A stretch of DNA of 64,000 nt. Source: Spirochaetae bacterium HGW-Spirochaetae-3. Its GTDB lineage: Bacteria > Spirochaetota > Spirochaetia > Treponematales > UBA12059. The stretch is from positions 63,176 through 127,175 of the forward strand of contig PGXV01000006.1 in assembly GCA_002839315.1 (NCBI GenBank). Direction: 5' to 3'. Below, in pieces: positions 40,789 to 48,475 of this stretch; positions within the stretch are counted from its first letter, which is position 1; each line of letters opens with the position of its first letter. The translations under genes were made by a program, and so were the position numbers. Below the pieces are notes generated by a model, which was not told the DNA's origin, ran no database searches, and saw only the letters and a list, made by a program, of their open reading frames with translations.

Positions 40789-41883
40789 TTATTCGGAGCA
40801 CCCCCAGGTGACGGCGACGGTGTGGGTATAGGAATCCCAGTATTCACTCCACCCCGCGGGTTTTTCCGCCGCCTGGCAATGGATCTGTACCTTATCGCAA
40901 CCTTCGATAATAGGATCGTTGATAGTCGTGACACTCGATGGAATGAAGAGGTTTATAAGGTCGTCGCAATGGAAGAAGGCGTAGTTATCGATACTCGTAA
41001 CGCTCGCGGGGATCGTGATCTTGGTCAAAGCGGTATTATACATAAAACTATACGTCCCGATCTCAAGCACTGTAGACGGGATAACATAGGTAGATTCGGA
41101 TCTGCCACAGGGGTATATGATCAGTTTTTTCATCGCTTTATCGAACAACGCGCCGTCCGAGGAGGAAAAATAAGCGTTGTTCCAATCTACGTGTATGGCG
41201 GTCATTGCGTAGCAATTCATGAACGCACTGAACCCGATGCTGGCGACGTTCCTGGGTATCTCGATCGTGCCACCAAGGGAAAGGCAGTCGCCGAAAACTT
41301 CCTCCATTATGCTCGTTAGGCTTTCCGGAATATTAACGGCGATCAGGGACGTACAGCCTATGAACGAATAATCACCCAACACCGTTAAGCCTTCCGGGAG
41401 GTGCAGGTCGGTTATTCCGCTACAGTAATAGAATCCGTTCGAGGCGGTCCTCGTCACCGGTATCCCCTTGTAGTACGCCGGAATGAACAGCTCCGCGTCC
41501 AGGGTTCCCGTCCCCTTGGAGACTTCCCAGGCGGTACCGCCGGATATCGCGTTGAAGCTCAGCGAGTCCGCGGCGTTCCACTTGGCGTACAGGGTAATGT
41601 CTTCCGTGACGGGGTCGTCGAAGTCCCAGCGGGTGGCGCAGGAGGCTTCCGTGTACCAGCCGCTGAAGACCAGGTTTCCGTCCACTGCGTTCGTGAGGTT
41701 CATTGGCTCGTATACCGGGTATCCGGACAGGGTCTTTTCCGCCGGGACGCTCCCTCCTCCCTGGGAATCGAAGGTCACGTCGACGACCACTTCCGCGACG
41801 CCCGCGCCCTTGGCGCACGCGCCGAAACTCAGCGCCGCGCAGGCGAGCGTCGCCGCGCATACGATTGCTTTTACTGTTTTCAT
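40789..41883 (-). CDS. BspA-type leucine-rich-repeat surface lipoprotein
   Basis: A 364-residue exported protein. The signal AIVCAATLACAALSFGACAKG suggests lipoprotein processing at Cys23 with the loose lipobox seen in spirochaetes. Residues about 35-105 form an InlB-type B-repeat (VTFDSQGGGSVPAEKTLSG, VFSGWYTEASCATRWDFDD, ITLYAKWN). Residues about 110-345 are LRR_5 repeats (GITDLHLPEGLTVLGDYSF, SLIAVNIPESLTSI, ALTKITIPASVTSIDNYAF). Such proteins mediate adhesion or protein binding at the cell surface. GGAGGCTCATGA precedes the ATG. Its neighbour is an AraC-type regulator in the same direction, 49 bp upstream relative to transcription. Confidence 0.82.
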   Translation of the reverse strand: MKTVKAIVCAATLACAALSFGACAKGAGVAEVVVDVTFDSQGGGSVPAEKTLSGYPVYEPMNLTNAVDGNLVFSGWYTEASCATRWDFDDPVTEDITLYAKWNAADSLSFNAISGGTAWEVSKGTGTLDAELFIPAYYKGIPVTRTASNGFYYCSGITDLHLPEGLTVLGDYSFIGCTSLIAVNIPESLTSIMEEVFGDCLSLGGTIEIPRNVASIGFSAFMNCYAMTAIHVDWNNAYFSSSDGALFDKAMKKLIIYPCGRSESTYVIPSTVLEIGTYSFMYNTALTKITIPASVTSIDNYAFFHCDDLINLFIPSSVTTINDPIIEGCDKVQIHCQAAEKPAGWSEYWDSYTHTVAVTWGCSE

Positions 41884-41931
41884 TCATGAGCCTCCTTGAT
41901 GGCGCGAGCGCCCCGCGCGTTTATGGAGACT

Positions 41932-43062
41932 CTAGCCCCTTGATTTTAGCCTGTCGTCCTGGTTTACGATTTCTGGACGTCTTGGGGAGGTTTTGCGAAA
42001 GTCCGAGGGCGAGAGGCCGGTTTCCTTGCTGAAGACGGAGTTGAAAGCGGATTTAGAGTTGAAGCCCACGGCGAACGCGATGTCCAGGATCGACGTCTCC
42101 GATTCGGCGGCCAGCAGCTTTTTCGCTTCGTCCACGCGGCGCCGGTTGATATAGCCGCGGAAATTCGTTCCCAGGCTTTCGTTCATGATCTGGGAGAGCC
42201 GGTGATGCTGTATTCCCAGCCGCGTGCTCATGGATTGCAGCGTGATGTCCGGGTCCCGGTACCCGCCTTCCCCCTCGACGGCCCTTTCGAGCCCGGCCAG
42301 GATGGTCCGTACGTCGCGGCCCCTTTGGGGAATCGACGCACGTTCGCCGTTCGGGGGAGCGCATACGGCCCGAAGGGTATACTCGGGATACCGGTAACTC
42401 AGGAAGAAAAAATAGACGCTGTTGATCCCGTTGGCGAGTACGGCGATGCCCAGGATATTCTCGTTCCCCGCGACATGGCCGGCGAGGAAAATGACCATCG
42501 TCAACAGGGCGTTGGCGAAATAAACGAAAACGCCCTTGAAATGCCTCCTGAATTTTCGGTCGCCCGTATCCATGAGCCCTCTCACCAGGTAGGTACAGAG
42601 CGCTACGTGGCAGAAAAAATGAAAGTCCCCCAAAGTATTAATAACCCGAATCGCGGGGATCGCGAAGTGATCGGGGTTGATGCCGTCCCCCGCGAGCGGG
42701 GCCCATTGCATCCACGGTCGGGCTACGACGAGAAAGACGAGAACCGCCAGCGCGGGGACGAACGGTAGCGATCGGAGCGCCGCCTTCGGGGGCTTCTTGC
42801 CCGCCAGGTTTTTGACGTAGGCCAGGAGAACCGGCCCGGCCATGTACGTCACCACGACGTCGCTGTACAGGAGCCATGGCGCCCATGCCAAACGTGTGGC
42901 TCTGTAAAGCCCGTAGTAAAGCCAAATATACCCGAGGCAAAGGAACAAGAAGAACAAGGATCGGTTGACCTGGTTTTTTTTTCGGATCGTCATCTGTAGC
43001 GCGGAAAACATGAACATCGTCGAGCCGACGCCTAAGAAAAGGTATGTAACTATTTTATGCAT
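41932..43062 (-). CDS. AraC-family regulator with N-terminal membrane domain
   Basis: A 376-residue protein. Residues 1-230 contain about seven transmembrane helices (YLFLGVGSTMFMFSALQM, LFFLFLCLGYIWLYYGLY, ALLTMVIFLAGHVAG). Residues about 265-365 are an AraC double HTH: LGIQHHRLSQIMNESLG, RRRVDEAKKLLAAESE, ILDIAFAVGFNSKSAFNSVF and LSPSDFRK. Membrane-bound AraC regulators of this shape sense envelope signals. GGGGACGGC precedes the ATG. It is likely to act on the downstream surface protein gene, transcribed in the same direction. Confidence 0.85.
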   Translation of the reverse strand: MHKIVTYLFLGVGSTMFMFSALQMTIRKKNQVNRSLFFLFLCLGYIWLYYGLYRATRLAWAPWLLYSDVVVTYMAGPVLLAYVKNLAGKKPPKAALRSLPFVPALAVLVFLVVARPWMQWAPLAGDGINPDHFAIPAIRVINTLGDFHFFCHVALCTYLVRGLMDTGDRKFRRHFKGVFVYFANALLTMVIFLAGHVAGNENILGIAVLANGINSVYFFFLSYRYPEYTLRAVCAPPNGERASIPQRGRDVRTILAGLERAVEGEGGYRDPDITLQSMSTRLGIQHHRLSQIMNESLGTNFRGYINRRRVDEAKKLLAAESETSILDIAFAVGFNSKSAFNSVFSKETGLSPSDFRKTSPRRPEIVNQDDRLKSRG

Positions 43063-43376
43063 GCCGTCCCCGCCTGTTCGCAGATCGTAGCCTTAGAGTT
43101 TATTGCTGAATAATCTCCCCTTGAACTGATAGGAACCGTCATTTCGGGATTTTTGCGGTTTCTCGTCGAAATTCGGCTTTTACCCCGAAAAACGACTGTT
43201 TCCCAACCCCGAACAACGAAACCAACCAGGCTTTGTCGGCATCGCCGACGACAGGAAGTCTAATACCTTCTATTTTTGCTGACAAGCTGTGATTCGACCG
43301 ATATTCCCAGAGCATAAGAGTATAACTCCCCCAAGTCGCCGTATATGCAACGATTCTGAGGTGGTATCCTGTTCTG
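43063..43376. other. Gene-free region between the AraC and GGDEF genes
   Basis: The 314 bp contain a short dyad GTCGGC-ATC-GCCGAC (43235-43249) and are richer in A/T than their flanks. It should hold the promoter of the AraC-type gene, but no good -35/-10 pair is evident. No open frame of note. Confidence 0.5.
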
Positions 43377-44396
43377 CTAGAACAGCGTGATGTCCCCCGT
43401 GGCCACTTCCTCGTACTTCTCCGCGCCGGAGGCGACCAGGTCCTCGAAGAAGGTGGTCCGGTTGCGGCCGGTCTTCTTGCTATGGTACATGGCCTTGTCG
43501 GCGTAGTCGATCAGGGTGACCGAGTAGGTGTCGCGGGTCATGCGACAGGCGCCGATGCTGACCGTAACCCTGCCGACCTGCGGGAAGTCGCGTTCCTCGA
43601 CGGCGGTCCTGAATCGTTCCAGCGCGATCGCGCATCCGGCCTGGTCGGTGCCGCGTAGCACGAAGACGAATTCCTCCCCGCCGAAGCGGAACAGCATGTC
43701 CTCGTCGCGGAAGCAGGCCTGCATGGTCTGGGCGAGCAGTATGAGGACCTCGTCGCCGTACAGGTGGCCGAATTTGTCGTTGACGGCCTTGAAGTGGTCG
43801 ATGTCGACCATCACGAGCCAGTATCCCACGCTCTTGCGGTCGCGCTTGTCGCCGGGGAACTCGCCGTCGGCCTCGTCGGGGAGGAGCGAGAAGACCTTGT
43901 TTATGCTGTCGTCGAAGGTCTTGCGGTTGTAGAGGCCGGTCAGCTGGTCGGTCTGGCCGTCGCGCAGCACCTCGCAGAAATTCCTGTATATCTGCAGCAT
44001 CCCGCCTACGAGGTAGGCGTTCATCCTCGACAGCGGCTCCTTTACGGTGATGATCAGGAACGCTTGCGTCGACCGCGTCTTGTGTATGTGGAATATCTCG
44101 GTCAGGCCGTCGCCGGTCCGCGTCGAGCGGGTGGCGTCGCCCGATCCGAGTATCCCCGCGATGGCTATCACCAGCTCGCCGGGAACCTTTATTTCGTCGG
44201 CCGTGACGACGCACTGGCTGTTGTTGAAGGCGAGCTCCCGGTACGGCTGGCCCTTGCCGTCGATCTTCAGGATGCTGAGCCCCGCGGGGTTGAGGAAGTC
44301 CTTCAGCGTTCGCAGGAGGCTGAACTCCATGAGCTCGATGTCCCTCATCGCGGTCAGCTCGGCGAGCTGGTTGAACAGTAGCGGCGCGTAATCCAT
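43377..44396 (-). CDS. GGDEF-domain diguanylate cyclase
   Basis: A 339-residue cytoplasmic protein. Residues about 1-165 are a sensory region of GAF-like character (LLRTLKDFLNPAGLSILKID). Residues about 170-325 are a GGDEF domain with DQLTGLYNRKTFD, VDIDHFKAVNDKFGHLYGDE and the active-site loop FRFGGEEFVFVL, so c-di-GMP synthesis is expected. No RxxD inhibitory site is evident upstream of GGEEF (AQTMQACFRDED has RDED at the right place, so a weak I-site cannot be excluded). GGAGGGTTCCCGAC precedes the ATG. No other cyclic-di-GMP gene is adjacent. Confidence 0.9.
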   Translation of the reverse strand: MDYAPLLFNQLAELTAMRDIELMEFSLLRTLKDFLNPAGLSILKIDGKGQPYRELAFNNSQCVVTADEIKVPGELVIAIAGILGSGDATRSTRTGDGLTEIFHIHKTRSTQAFLIITVKEPLSRMNAYLVGGMLQIYRNFCEVLRDGQTDQLTGLYNRKTFDDSINKVFSLLPDEADGEFPGDKRDRKSVGYWLVMVDIDHFKAVNDKFGHLYGDEVLILLAQTMQACFRDEDMLFRFGGEEFVFVLRGTDQAGCAIALERFRTAVEERDFPQVGRVTVSIGACRMTRDTYSVTLIDYADKAMYHSKKTGRNRTTFFEDLVASGAEKYEEVATGDITLF

Positions 44397-44462
44397 GTCG
44401 GGAACCCTCCGGTCTCGCGTCTACTGTAACGCCCCGAACGGCCAATTTCCAATGGGCGCCCT

Positions 44463-44921
44463 TTACTGCTCCCGTATCGCGCCCAGCCTCCGCCTGGCGG
44501 CCGCCTCGAGCGGGAGGCAAACGATAAGCCCCGCGAGTATGGCGTAGAACATCGATATGAGCGCGACGGCGAGGTTGGGGCCGATGCGCGCCTTGTCGGC
44601 CAGGTTGCCTAGTATCGCTATGAGGCCCAGGAGGAAGGCCATCGGGCCGGTGGCCATGAGGTAGCGGAAGGCCGTGCCGAAGAAGAGCCTGGCGTCCTCG
44701 AGCTCAGGCACGCCCGCCGAGTCGGACAGGGCGTTCCTGAAGGCGGCGCCCATGCTCCGGAAAGACCAGCCGGCTTTCAGGAGCAGCGTCGGTATGCCGA
44801 AGGCGATGACGGCGCTGGCCGGGTCAACGTAGGCGAGGGCGCTTATCGCCGAGAAGCACGTGCCCAGGTAGACGAGGGCCAGGGCGCCCAGAGCCGATAC
44901 GATGTACTTGAACGCGTTCAT
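44463..44921 (-). CDS. Small MotA/TolQ/ExbB-like membrane protein
   Basis: A 152-residue membrane protein with four hydrophobic segments (YIVSALGALALVYLGTCFSA, AVIAFGIPTLLLKAGW, MAFLLGLIAILGNLAD, AVALISMFYAILAGLIVCLP). The last part, GLIAILGNLADKARIGPNLA, then VALISMFYAILAGLIVCLPL, has the GL-x8-IGPNLAVAL pattern of MotA/ExbB proton-channel subunits. It is shorter than MotA. It is encoded 28 bp downstream of the putative anti-sigma gene and so probably belongs to the sigma-factor operon. Function uncertain; no MotB/ExbD partner is present. Confidence 0.55.
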   Translation of the reverse strand: MNAFKYIVSALGALALVYLGTCFSAISALAYVDPASAVIAFGIPTLLLKAGWSFRSMGAAFRNALSDSAGVPELEDARLFFGTAFRYLMATGPMAFLLGLIAILGNLADKARIGPNLAVALISMFYAILAGLIVCLPLEAAARRRLGAIREQ

Positions 44922-44949
44922 GTATTCTCCTCGCGGGCCGCGGCCCGCA

Positions 44950-45297
44950 TTATTCTATGCCCCTCGATCCGTTCGGGAGGCCCGTTTCCCATATCGCGTC
45001 CGCTGCGGCCGCCAGGTCGACCCGTACTTCATCCAGGCGGCCCGAAGCGGCCGCGCTCCCCAGGCTCGACGCCAGCGCGCCCTCGGCCTGCCGGGGCCAG
45101 GCGGCCGCGGCGCACAGGGTCAGGCACGCCGCCAGGGCCAGGCTCGAGCGCCAGTCTCCCGCCCGGGCCGATCCGGCGGCCCTCGTCGGCGGACTCGGCA
45201 GGCGCGGGGGCGGCGGCGCGCGGCGGGCGGCCGCCTCGATATCGTCCTCGAAGTACGCGCGTAGCCCGGCTTCCGCCTTCTCGATGTCGTCAAGCAT
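44950..45297 (-). CDS. Single-pass membrane protein, candidate anti-sigma factor
   Basis: A 115-residue protein overlapping the sigma-factor gene by 8 bp. The N-terminal 50 residues are charged and proline-rich (ARRAPPPPRLPSPPTRAAG), then a transmembrane helix (SSLALAACLTLCAAAAW) and a short external tail. Size, topology and coupling to an ECF sigma gene suggest an anti-sigma factor. The usual zinc-binding HxxxCxxC motif is missing, so the assignment rests on context. Confidence 0.5.
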   Translation of the reverse strand: MLDDIEKAEAGLRAYFEDDIEAAARRAPPPPRLPSPPTRAAGSARAGDWRSSLALAACLTLCAAAAWPRQAEGALASSLGSAAASGRLDEVRVDLAAAADAIWETGLPNGSRGIE

Positions 45298-45859
45298 CGT
45301 TCACCTCCGTCGCCAGCCTGAGTCGCTCCCTCAGACGGTGCATGCGCCACTTTACCGTGCCCAGCGGCGCGCCCGTCGCGCGGGCGGCGTCCGCCAGGCT
45401 CATCGAGCGGCCGTACACGAGGAAGGCCAGCTCGCGCTCGCGCTCCGGCAGCGAGCGCACCAGTTCGGCTATCGCGGCCTGTTCGCCCCGCCGCAGGCAT
45501 TCCGTCTCGGGACTCGGTCGCCGCTCGTCGGCGATGGAGCGTAGATCCTCGGGCGCCGAGTGCGTCTCCGCGCGGCGGGATGTCGCCCGGAGGCGCGACA
45601 GGGCCAGTCGGCGGGCCACGGCGACGAGCCAGGGCTCGAACGGCCGCTCGGGACGGTAGCGGTCGGCCCGCTCGAAGGCCCGCAGCACGGCGTCGCCGGC
45701 CAGTTCCTCGCGGTCCTCCGGCGATAGCCCGGAGAACGAGCGCAGGTAGGCTTCCAGCCGCGGCCGCCATTCTTTCCATAACGAGTCGAAGAGGCGCTGC
45801 CTGTCGTCGGCGGGCAATATCCGGTTTTCCGCGAAAGCGCGGCGTCTCTCAAGCTCCAT
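45290..45859 (-). CDS. ECF-type RNA polymerase sigma factor
   Basis: A 189-residue sigma-70 family protein. Region 2 lies about residues 25-90 (WRPRLEAYLRSFSGLSPED, then AVLRAFERADRYRPERPFEP and WLVAVARRLALSRLRA). Region 4 lies about 125-180 (LVRSLPERERELAFLVY, MSLADAARATGAPLGTVKWR). The start at 45857-45859 is preferred over a much longer frame that reads backward through the relict ABC gene and lacks similarity. It is followed by a membrane protein and a MotA-like protein in the same direction, so it is probably controlled by them. Regulon unknown. Confidence 0.85.
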   Translation of the reverse strand: MELERRRAFAENRILPADDRQRLFDSLWKEWRPRLEAYLRSFSGLSPEDREELAGDAVLRAFERADRYRPERPFEPWLVAVARRLALSRLRATSRRAETHSAPEDLRSIADERRPSPETECLRRGEQAAIAELVRSLPERERELAFLVYGRSMSLADAARATGAPLGTVKWRMHRLRERLRLATEVNDA

Positions 45860-45926
45860 ATACCCGAGTATACGCGCGGAAGGCCTGAAAGGTTGGCGGC
45901 TACGACGTATTATCTTCGCCCGGAGC

Positions 45927-45975
45927 TTGACGTTCGTGTAACATTCCGCTGGTGCATTAAGTGCCTGGTACACCA
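45927..45975 (+). promoter_or_regulatory. Second YtrA-type promoter/operator
   Basis: TTGACG (45927-45932) and TGGTGC (45950-45955) are 17 bp apart, and TGGTGCA (45950-45956) with TACACCA (45969-45975) form an inverted repeat with a 12-bp centre (6 of 7 pairs). Box placement and spacing are identical to those at 12604-12652. It precedes a truncated ABC ATPase gene. Confidence 0.65.
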
Positions 45976-45988
45976 AGGGAGAACAGAC

Positions 45989-46168
45989 ATGATTACATGC
46001 GATTCCATGACCTTCGGGTATGGAAAGAGGCCGCTCTTCGAGGGCCTCGATCTCTCGCTCGCGCCGGGCGCCGTATACGGCCTGCTCGGGCACAACGGTG
46101 CCGGCAAGGTAGAGGTCTTCGGCCGCGTCCCCGGCGGCCGTTCCGCGGGATACTGGCCGAGCGCCTAG
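45989..46168 (+). pseudogene. Relict ABC ATPase gene, paralogue of the 12.7-kb ATPase
   Basis: The 59-codon frame matches the first part of the ATPase at 12665: SMTFGYGKRPLFEGLDLSLA against SMTFGYGKKPLFKDFDLTLE. At Walker A (GHNGAGK) the frame skips straight to VEVFGR, a 51-nt in-frame deletion that removes the Thr of Walker A and the following 16 residues. It then stops after RSAGYWPSA, where the rest of the ATPase is missing. GGGAG precedes the ATG. It cannot encode an active ATPase; it is the remnant of a duplicated YtrA-type operon. Confidence 0.75.
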
Positions 46169-46599
46169 GGCGTCAGCTCGAAGACGCACTCGTCGCCGTC
46201 CCAGAGCGTCTCCCTGACCTCGAGTCGGCGGGGCTCGGGCAGGGCTCCGGCGAGCCCCGCGAAGGGGTTGATGCACGATATCGAACACGGAGCCGGGGCG
46301 CCGAGCTTCTTGGCTATGGCGCAGGCCAGGCAGGAGCCGGTCTTCGCGCGGAACGTCCGGCCCTCGGTCTCCGTCGTCCAGGCGGCGCATCCGAAGATGG
46401 CCGAGAAGGTGGCGAAGAGGGCCTCGGGCGTCGTTATACCGAGTCGCAGGAGTTGGCCGGGCGCCGCGGCCTCCTGCTCGCGCCTCTTGGCCTCGGTTAC
46501 CTGTTCGAGGACGCCGTGGGCCTCGTACTGTCTTGCGGCGTCTACCAGCGCTCCCGCGTAGAAGAGTTGCAGGGTCTTCAGGGTCTGGGTTTCGTTCAT
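46165..46599 (-). CDS. Cysteine-containing protein, possibly L-2-amino-thiazoline-4-carboxylate hydrolase-like
   Basis: A 144-residue soluble protein. The N-terminal helix LKTLQLFYAGALVDAARQYE is followed by the core TGSCLACAIAKKLGAPAP and CSISCINPF, with four cysteines in about 22 residues. The pattern recalls the L-2-amino-thiazoline-4-carboxylic acid hydrolase family, but I cannot confirm it by eye. GGAGGAACGGAC precedes the ATG. It is convergent with, and overlaps by 4 bp, the relict ABC gene. Alternatives: a small ligand- or metal-binding sensor. Confidence 0.5.
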   Translation of the reverse strand: MNETQTLKTLQLFYAGALVDAARQYEAHGVLEQVTEAKRREQEAAAPGQLLRLGITTPEALFATFSAIFGCAAWTTETEGRTFRAKTGSCLACAIAKKLGAPAPCSISCINPFAGLAGALPEPRRLEVRETLWDGDECVFELTP

Positions 46600-46657
46600 G
46601 TCCGTTCCTCCGTTTCTAGTGTCGCCTCGAGTCTACCCGGCGGCGGGAAAGCGGGGT

Positions 46658-46679
46658 ATGATGAGGAATCATCATTTTT
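46658..46679 (+). promoter_or_regulatory. Small dyad with T-tract upstream of the LuxR-type gene
   Basis: ATGATG-AGGAAT-CATCAT followed by TTTTT lies 32 bp before the LuxR-type start. It may be an operator or a weak terminator; TATGAT (46657-46662) inside it could also be a -10 box. Confidence 0.3.
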
Positions 46680-46710
46680 CGCAGAATCTACGCGGTAAAG
46701 GGGAGGCGGC

Positions 46711-47481
46711 ATGGACGTCGGGGACGCGCGGCGGGAATACGATCGGGTCCTTACGCTGGCGACTCTTCGAGCGGAGGATTGCGACGAGTCGAGGCTCGCC
46801 CATCACCTGCCGTTCCTGGAGCGGCTCGACGCCGTGGACGGCAGCTCGGTCGCCCTCTTCGACGTGCGCACGCGATCGTACCGCTTCCTTACGTCGTCGT
46901 TCCGGTTCCTGGGCGGCTATCCGCGCGAGGAGGCGATGACGGGAGGGCCGGACTACTTCTTCAGGCTCATGCACGCGCCCGACGTTCCGTTCGTGCTCGA
47001 GACCGTCTCCAGGACCTTCCGCTTCCTGTACTCGCTGCCCGCCGCGGAGCGCGCTCGCTACAAGCTGACGTTCGAATTCAGGATCGAGGCGGCTTCGGGC
47101 GGCCTCGTCAGGATAGTCCAGCAGGCGGTCGTCCTGGAACTGGACGCGCGCGGCAACGTCTGGCTCGTGCTCATCGCCAACGACCTCGCTCCCGGGGGCT
47201 CGCTCGAAGCGGATCCGGAACGGCGGCTCGTCGACATCCGGACCGGCGACGGGTACCTGTTCCCGCGCGACGCGCCGGACCCGGACCGCGCCCCGCTATC
47301 GAGGCGGGAGCTCGAGGTGCTCGGGCTCGTCGCCTCGGGCATGGCGAGCCGGGAGATAGCCGACCGCCTGTTCCTCAGCGTCGCGACGGTGAACAACCAC
47401 CGCCAGCGTATCCTGGAAAAGCTCGGTACGAGGACGAGCGCCGGGGCCGTGCGCTACGCGGCCGCCGCGGGACTGGTCTGA
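46711..47481 (+). CDS. LuxR-family regulator with PAS-like sensor
   Basis: A 256-residue protein. Residues about 35-150 form a PAS-like domain (VALFDVRTRSYRFLTSSFRF and later QQAVVLELDARGNVWLVLI). The C-terminal 65 residues are a LuxR HTH: LSRRELEVLGLVASGMASRE then IADRLFLSVATVNNHRQRIL. There is no receiver domain, so it is probably a one-component ligand or redox sensor. GGAGGCGGC precedes the ATG. It is divergent from the Cys-rich protein gene; the 111-bp region between them contains the dyad at 46658. Confidence 0.87.
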   Translation: MDVGDARREYDRVLTLATLRAEDCDESRLAHHLPFLERLDAVDGSSVALFDVRTRSYRFLTSSFRFLGGYPREEAMTGGPDYFFRLMHAPDVPFVLETVSRTFRFLYSLPAAERARYKLTFEFRIEAASGGLVRIVQQAVVLELDARGNVWLVLIANDLAPGGSLEADPERRLVDIRTGDGYLFPRDAPDPDRAPLSRRELEVLGLVASGMASREIADRLFLSVATVNNHRQRILEKLGTRTSAGAVRYAAAAGLV

Positions 47482-47511
47482 GGCGCCGGAAGCCCGGTCG
47501 CGTCGCGGCGA

Positions 47512-47539
47512 TTGCATTAGTTCCAGTAATATTTATAAT
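47512..47539 (+). promoter_or_regulatory. Promoter of the response regulator-PAS gene
   Basis: TTGCAT (47512-47517) and a perfect TATAAT (47534-47539) are 16 bp apart. GGAG (47572-47575) lies 5 nt before the ATG at 47581. Confidence 0.6.
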
Positions 47540-47580
47540 CTAGTTAGCCGGATTCATAGCAGAAGCGTATCGGAGTGCAC

Positions 47581-48375
47581 ATGTCGGGCGGAGATAAAAA
47601 AAATATCCTCCTCGTGGAGGACGAGGCGCTCATAGCGATGGCCGAGAAGGCGCAGCTCGAGCGCTACGGCTATGCCGTCGTGACGGCTACGAGCGGCGAG
47701 AAGGCCGTAGAGGCCGTGGAGCGAAACCCGGGGATCGACCTTATCCTCATGGACGTCGACCTGGGCAGCGGCATGGACGGAACGCAGGCCGCCGCGATCA
47801 TACTGGAGAGCCGCGACATACCCGTCGTGTTCGTCTCCTCCCACGGCGAACGGGAAATCGTCGAGAGGACCGAGAAGATCACCTCGTACGGCTACGTCGT
47901 CAAGAGCTCGTCGATCACCGTGCTGGACGCATCGATCAAGATGGCCTTCAAGTTGTTCGACGAGAAGGAAAAAGTGGATGAAGCGATCGACGCCCTTCGG
48001 ACCCACGCCCAGCTGCTCGAGAACGTTATCGACCGGTTCCCTGGTTTCGTCATCTGGAAGGATACCGATTCCGTCATACGCGGATGCAATAACAATTTCG
48101 CCTTGAAGTGCGGGTACTCTTCGTCGTCGGAGATAATCGGGAAAACCGACTATGACCTCCCGTTCCGTCCGGATGAAGCCGACTCCTTCCTCGCGGACGA
48201 CAGGGAGGTCATGCGGACCGGGATACCCAAGCTGCACTTCGAGGAAGTCGAGCATGTCGCGGATAACGAGCTGATGACCCTCGAGACCAGCAAGATGCCG
48301 CTGTACGATGCATCCGGACGGGTCTCCGGCATCCTGGCTGTCGCGACCGATGTCTCGGAGCGCAGGAAGCTATAG
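47581..48375 (+). CDS. Response regulator with C-terminal PAS domain, possibly a truncated kinase
   Basis: A 264-residue protein. Residues about 5-120 are a receiver domain: ILLVEDEALIAMAEK, phospho-acceptor Asp in LILMDVDLGSGMDG, then VVFVSSHG and YGYVVKSSS. Residues about 145-262 are a PAS domain ending in VSGILAVATDVSERRKL. The chain stops just where PAS-linked histidine kinases continue into the HisKA helix, so it may be a shortened hybrid kinase or a receiver that works through its PAS domain. A GTG two codons earlier overlaps GGAG and is less likely. A degenerate heptamer array follows, between this gene and fumarase. Confidence 0.8.
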   Translation: MSGGDKKNILLVEDEALIAMAEKAQLERYGYAVVTATSGEKAVEAVERNPGIDLILMDVDLGSGMDGTQAAAIILESRDIPVVFVSSHGEREIVERTEKITSYGYVVKSSSITVLDASIKMAFKLFDEKEKVDEAIDALRTHAQLLENVIDRFPGFVIWKDTDSVIRGCNNNFALKCGYSSSSEIIGKTDYDLPFRPDEADSFLADDREVMRTGIPKLHFEEVEHVADNELMTLETSKMPLYDASGRVSGILAVATDVSERRKL

Positions 48376-48438
48376 TCCCACGAACCTCATGTCCGGCCTG
48401 AGCGCCAGGCGCGGGCGTCGCCCGCGACCGAGACGCGC

Positions 48439-48475
48439 TATCTTCCACAGATCACAGATAGCGGATCACCGATCG
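48439..48475. repeat. Degenerate heptamer array at the fumarase 3' end
   Basis: Read on the minus strand: GATCGG-TGATCCG-CTATCTG-TGATCTG-TGG followed by AAGATAGCG. The units are diverged copies of TGATCTG, and the flank matches the AAGATAACG that follows the TGATCTG array at 15380-15412. The fumarase stop codon (48466-48468) is the TGA of one unit. Confidence 0.65.

Noticed and set aside
40551-40934. The whole 127-codon minus-strand frame as a gene
   Set aside because: Only the last 55 codons resemble a transposase; the rest overlaps the end of the leucine-rich protein gene and non-coding DNA.
45860-46390. N-terminal extension of the sigma-factor frame
   Set aside because: The extension reads backward through the relict ABC gene and its promoter, has no sigma similarity and lacks a ribosome site near its start.
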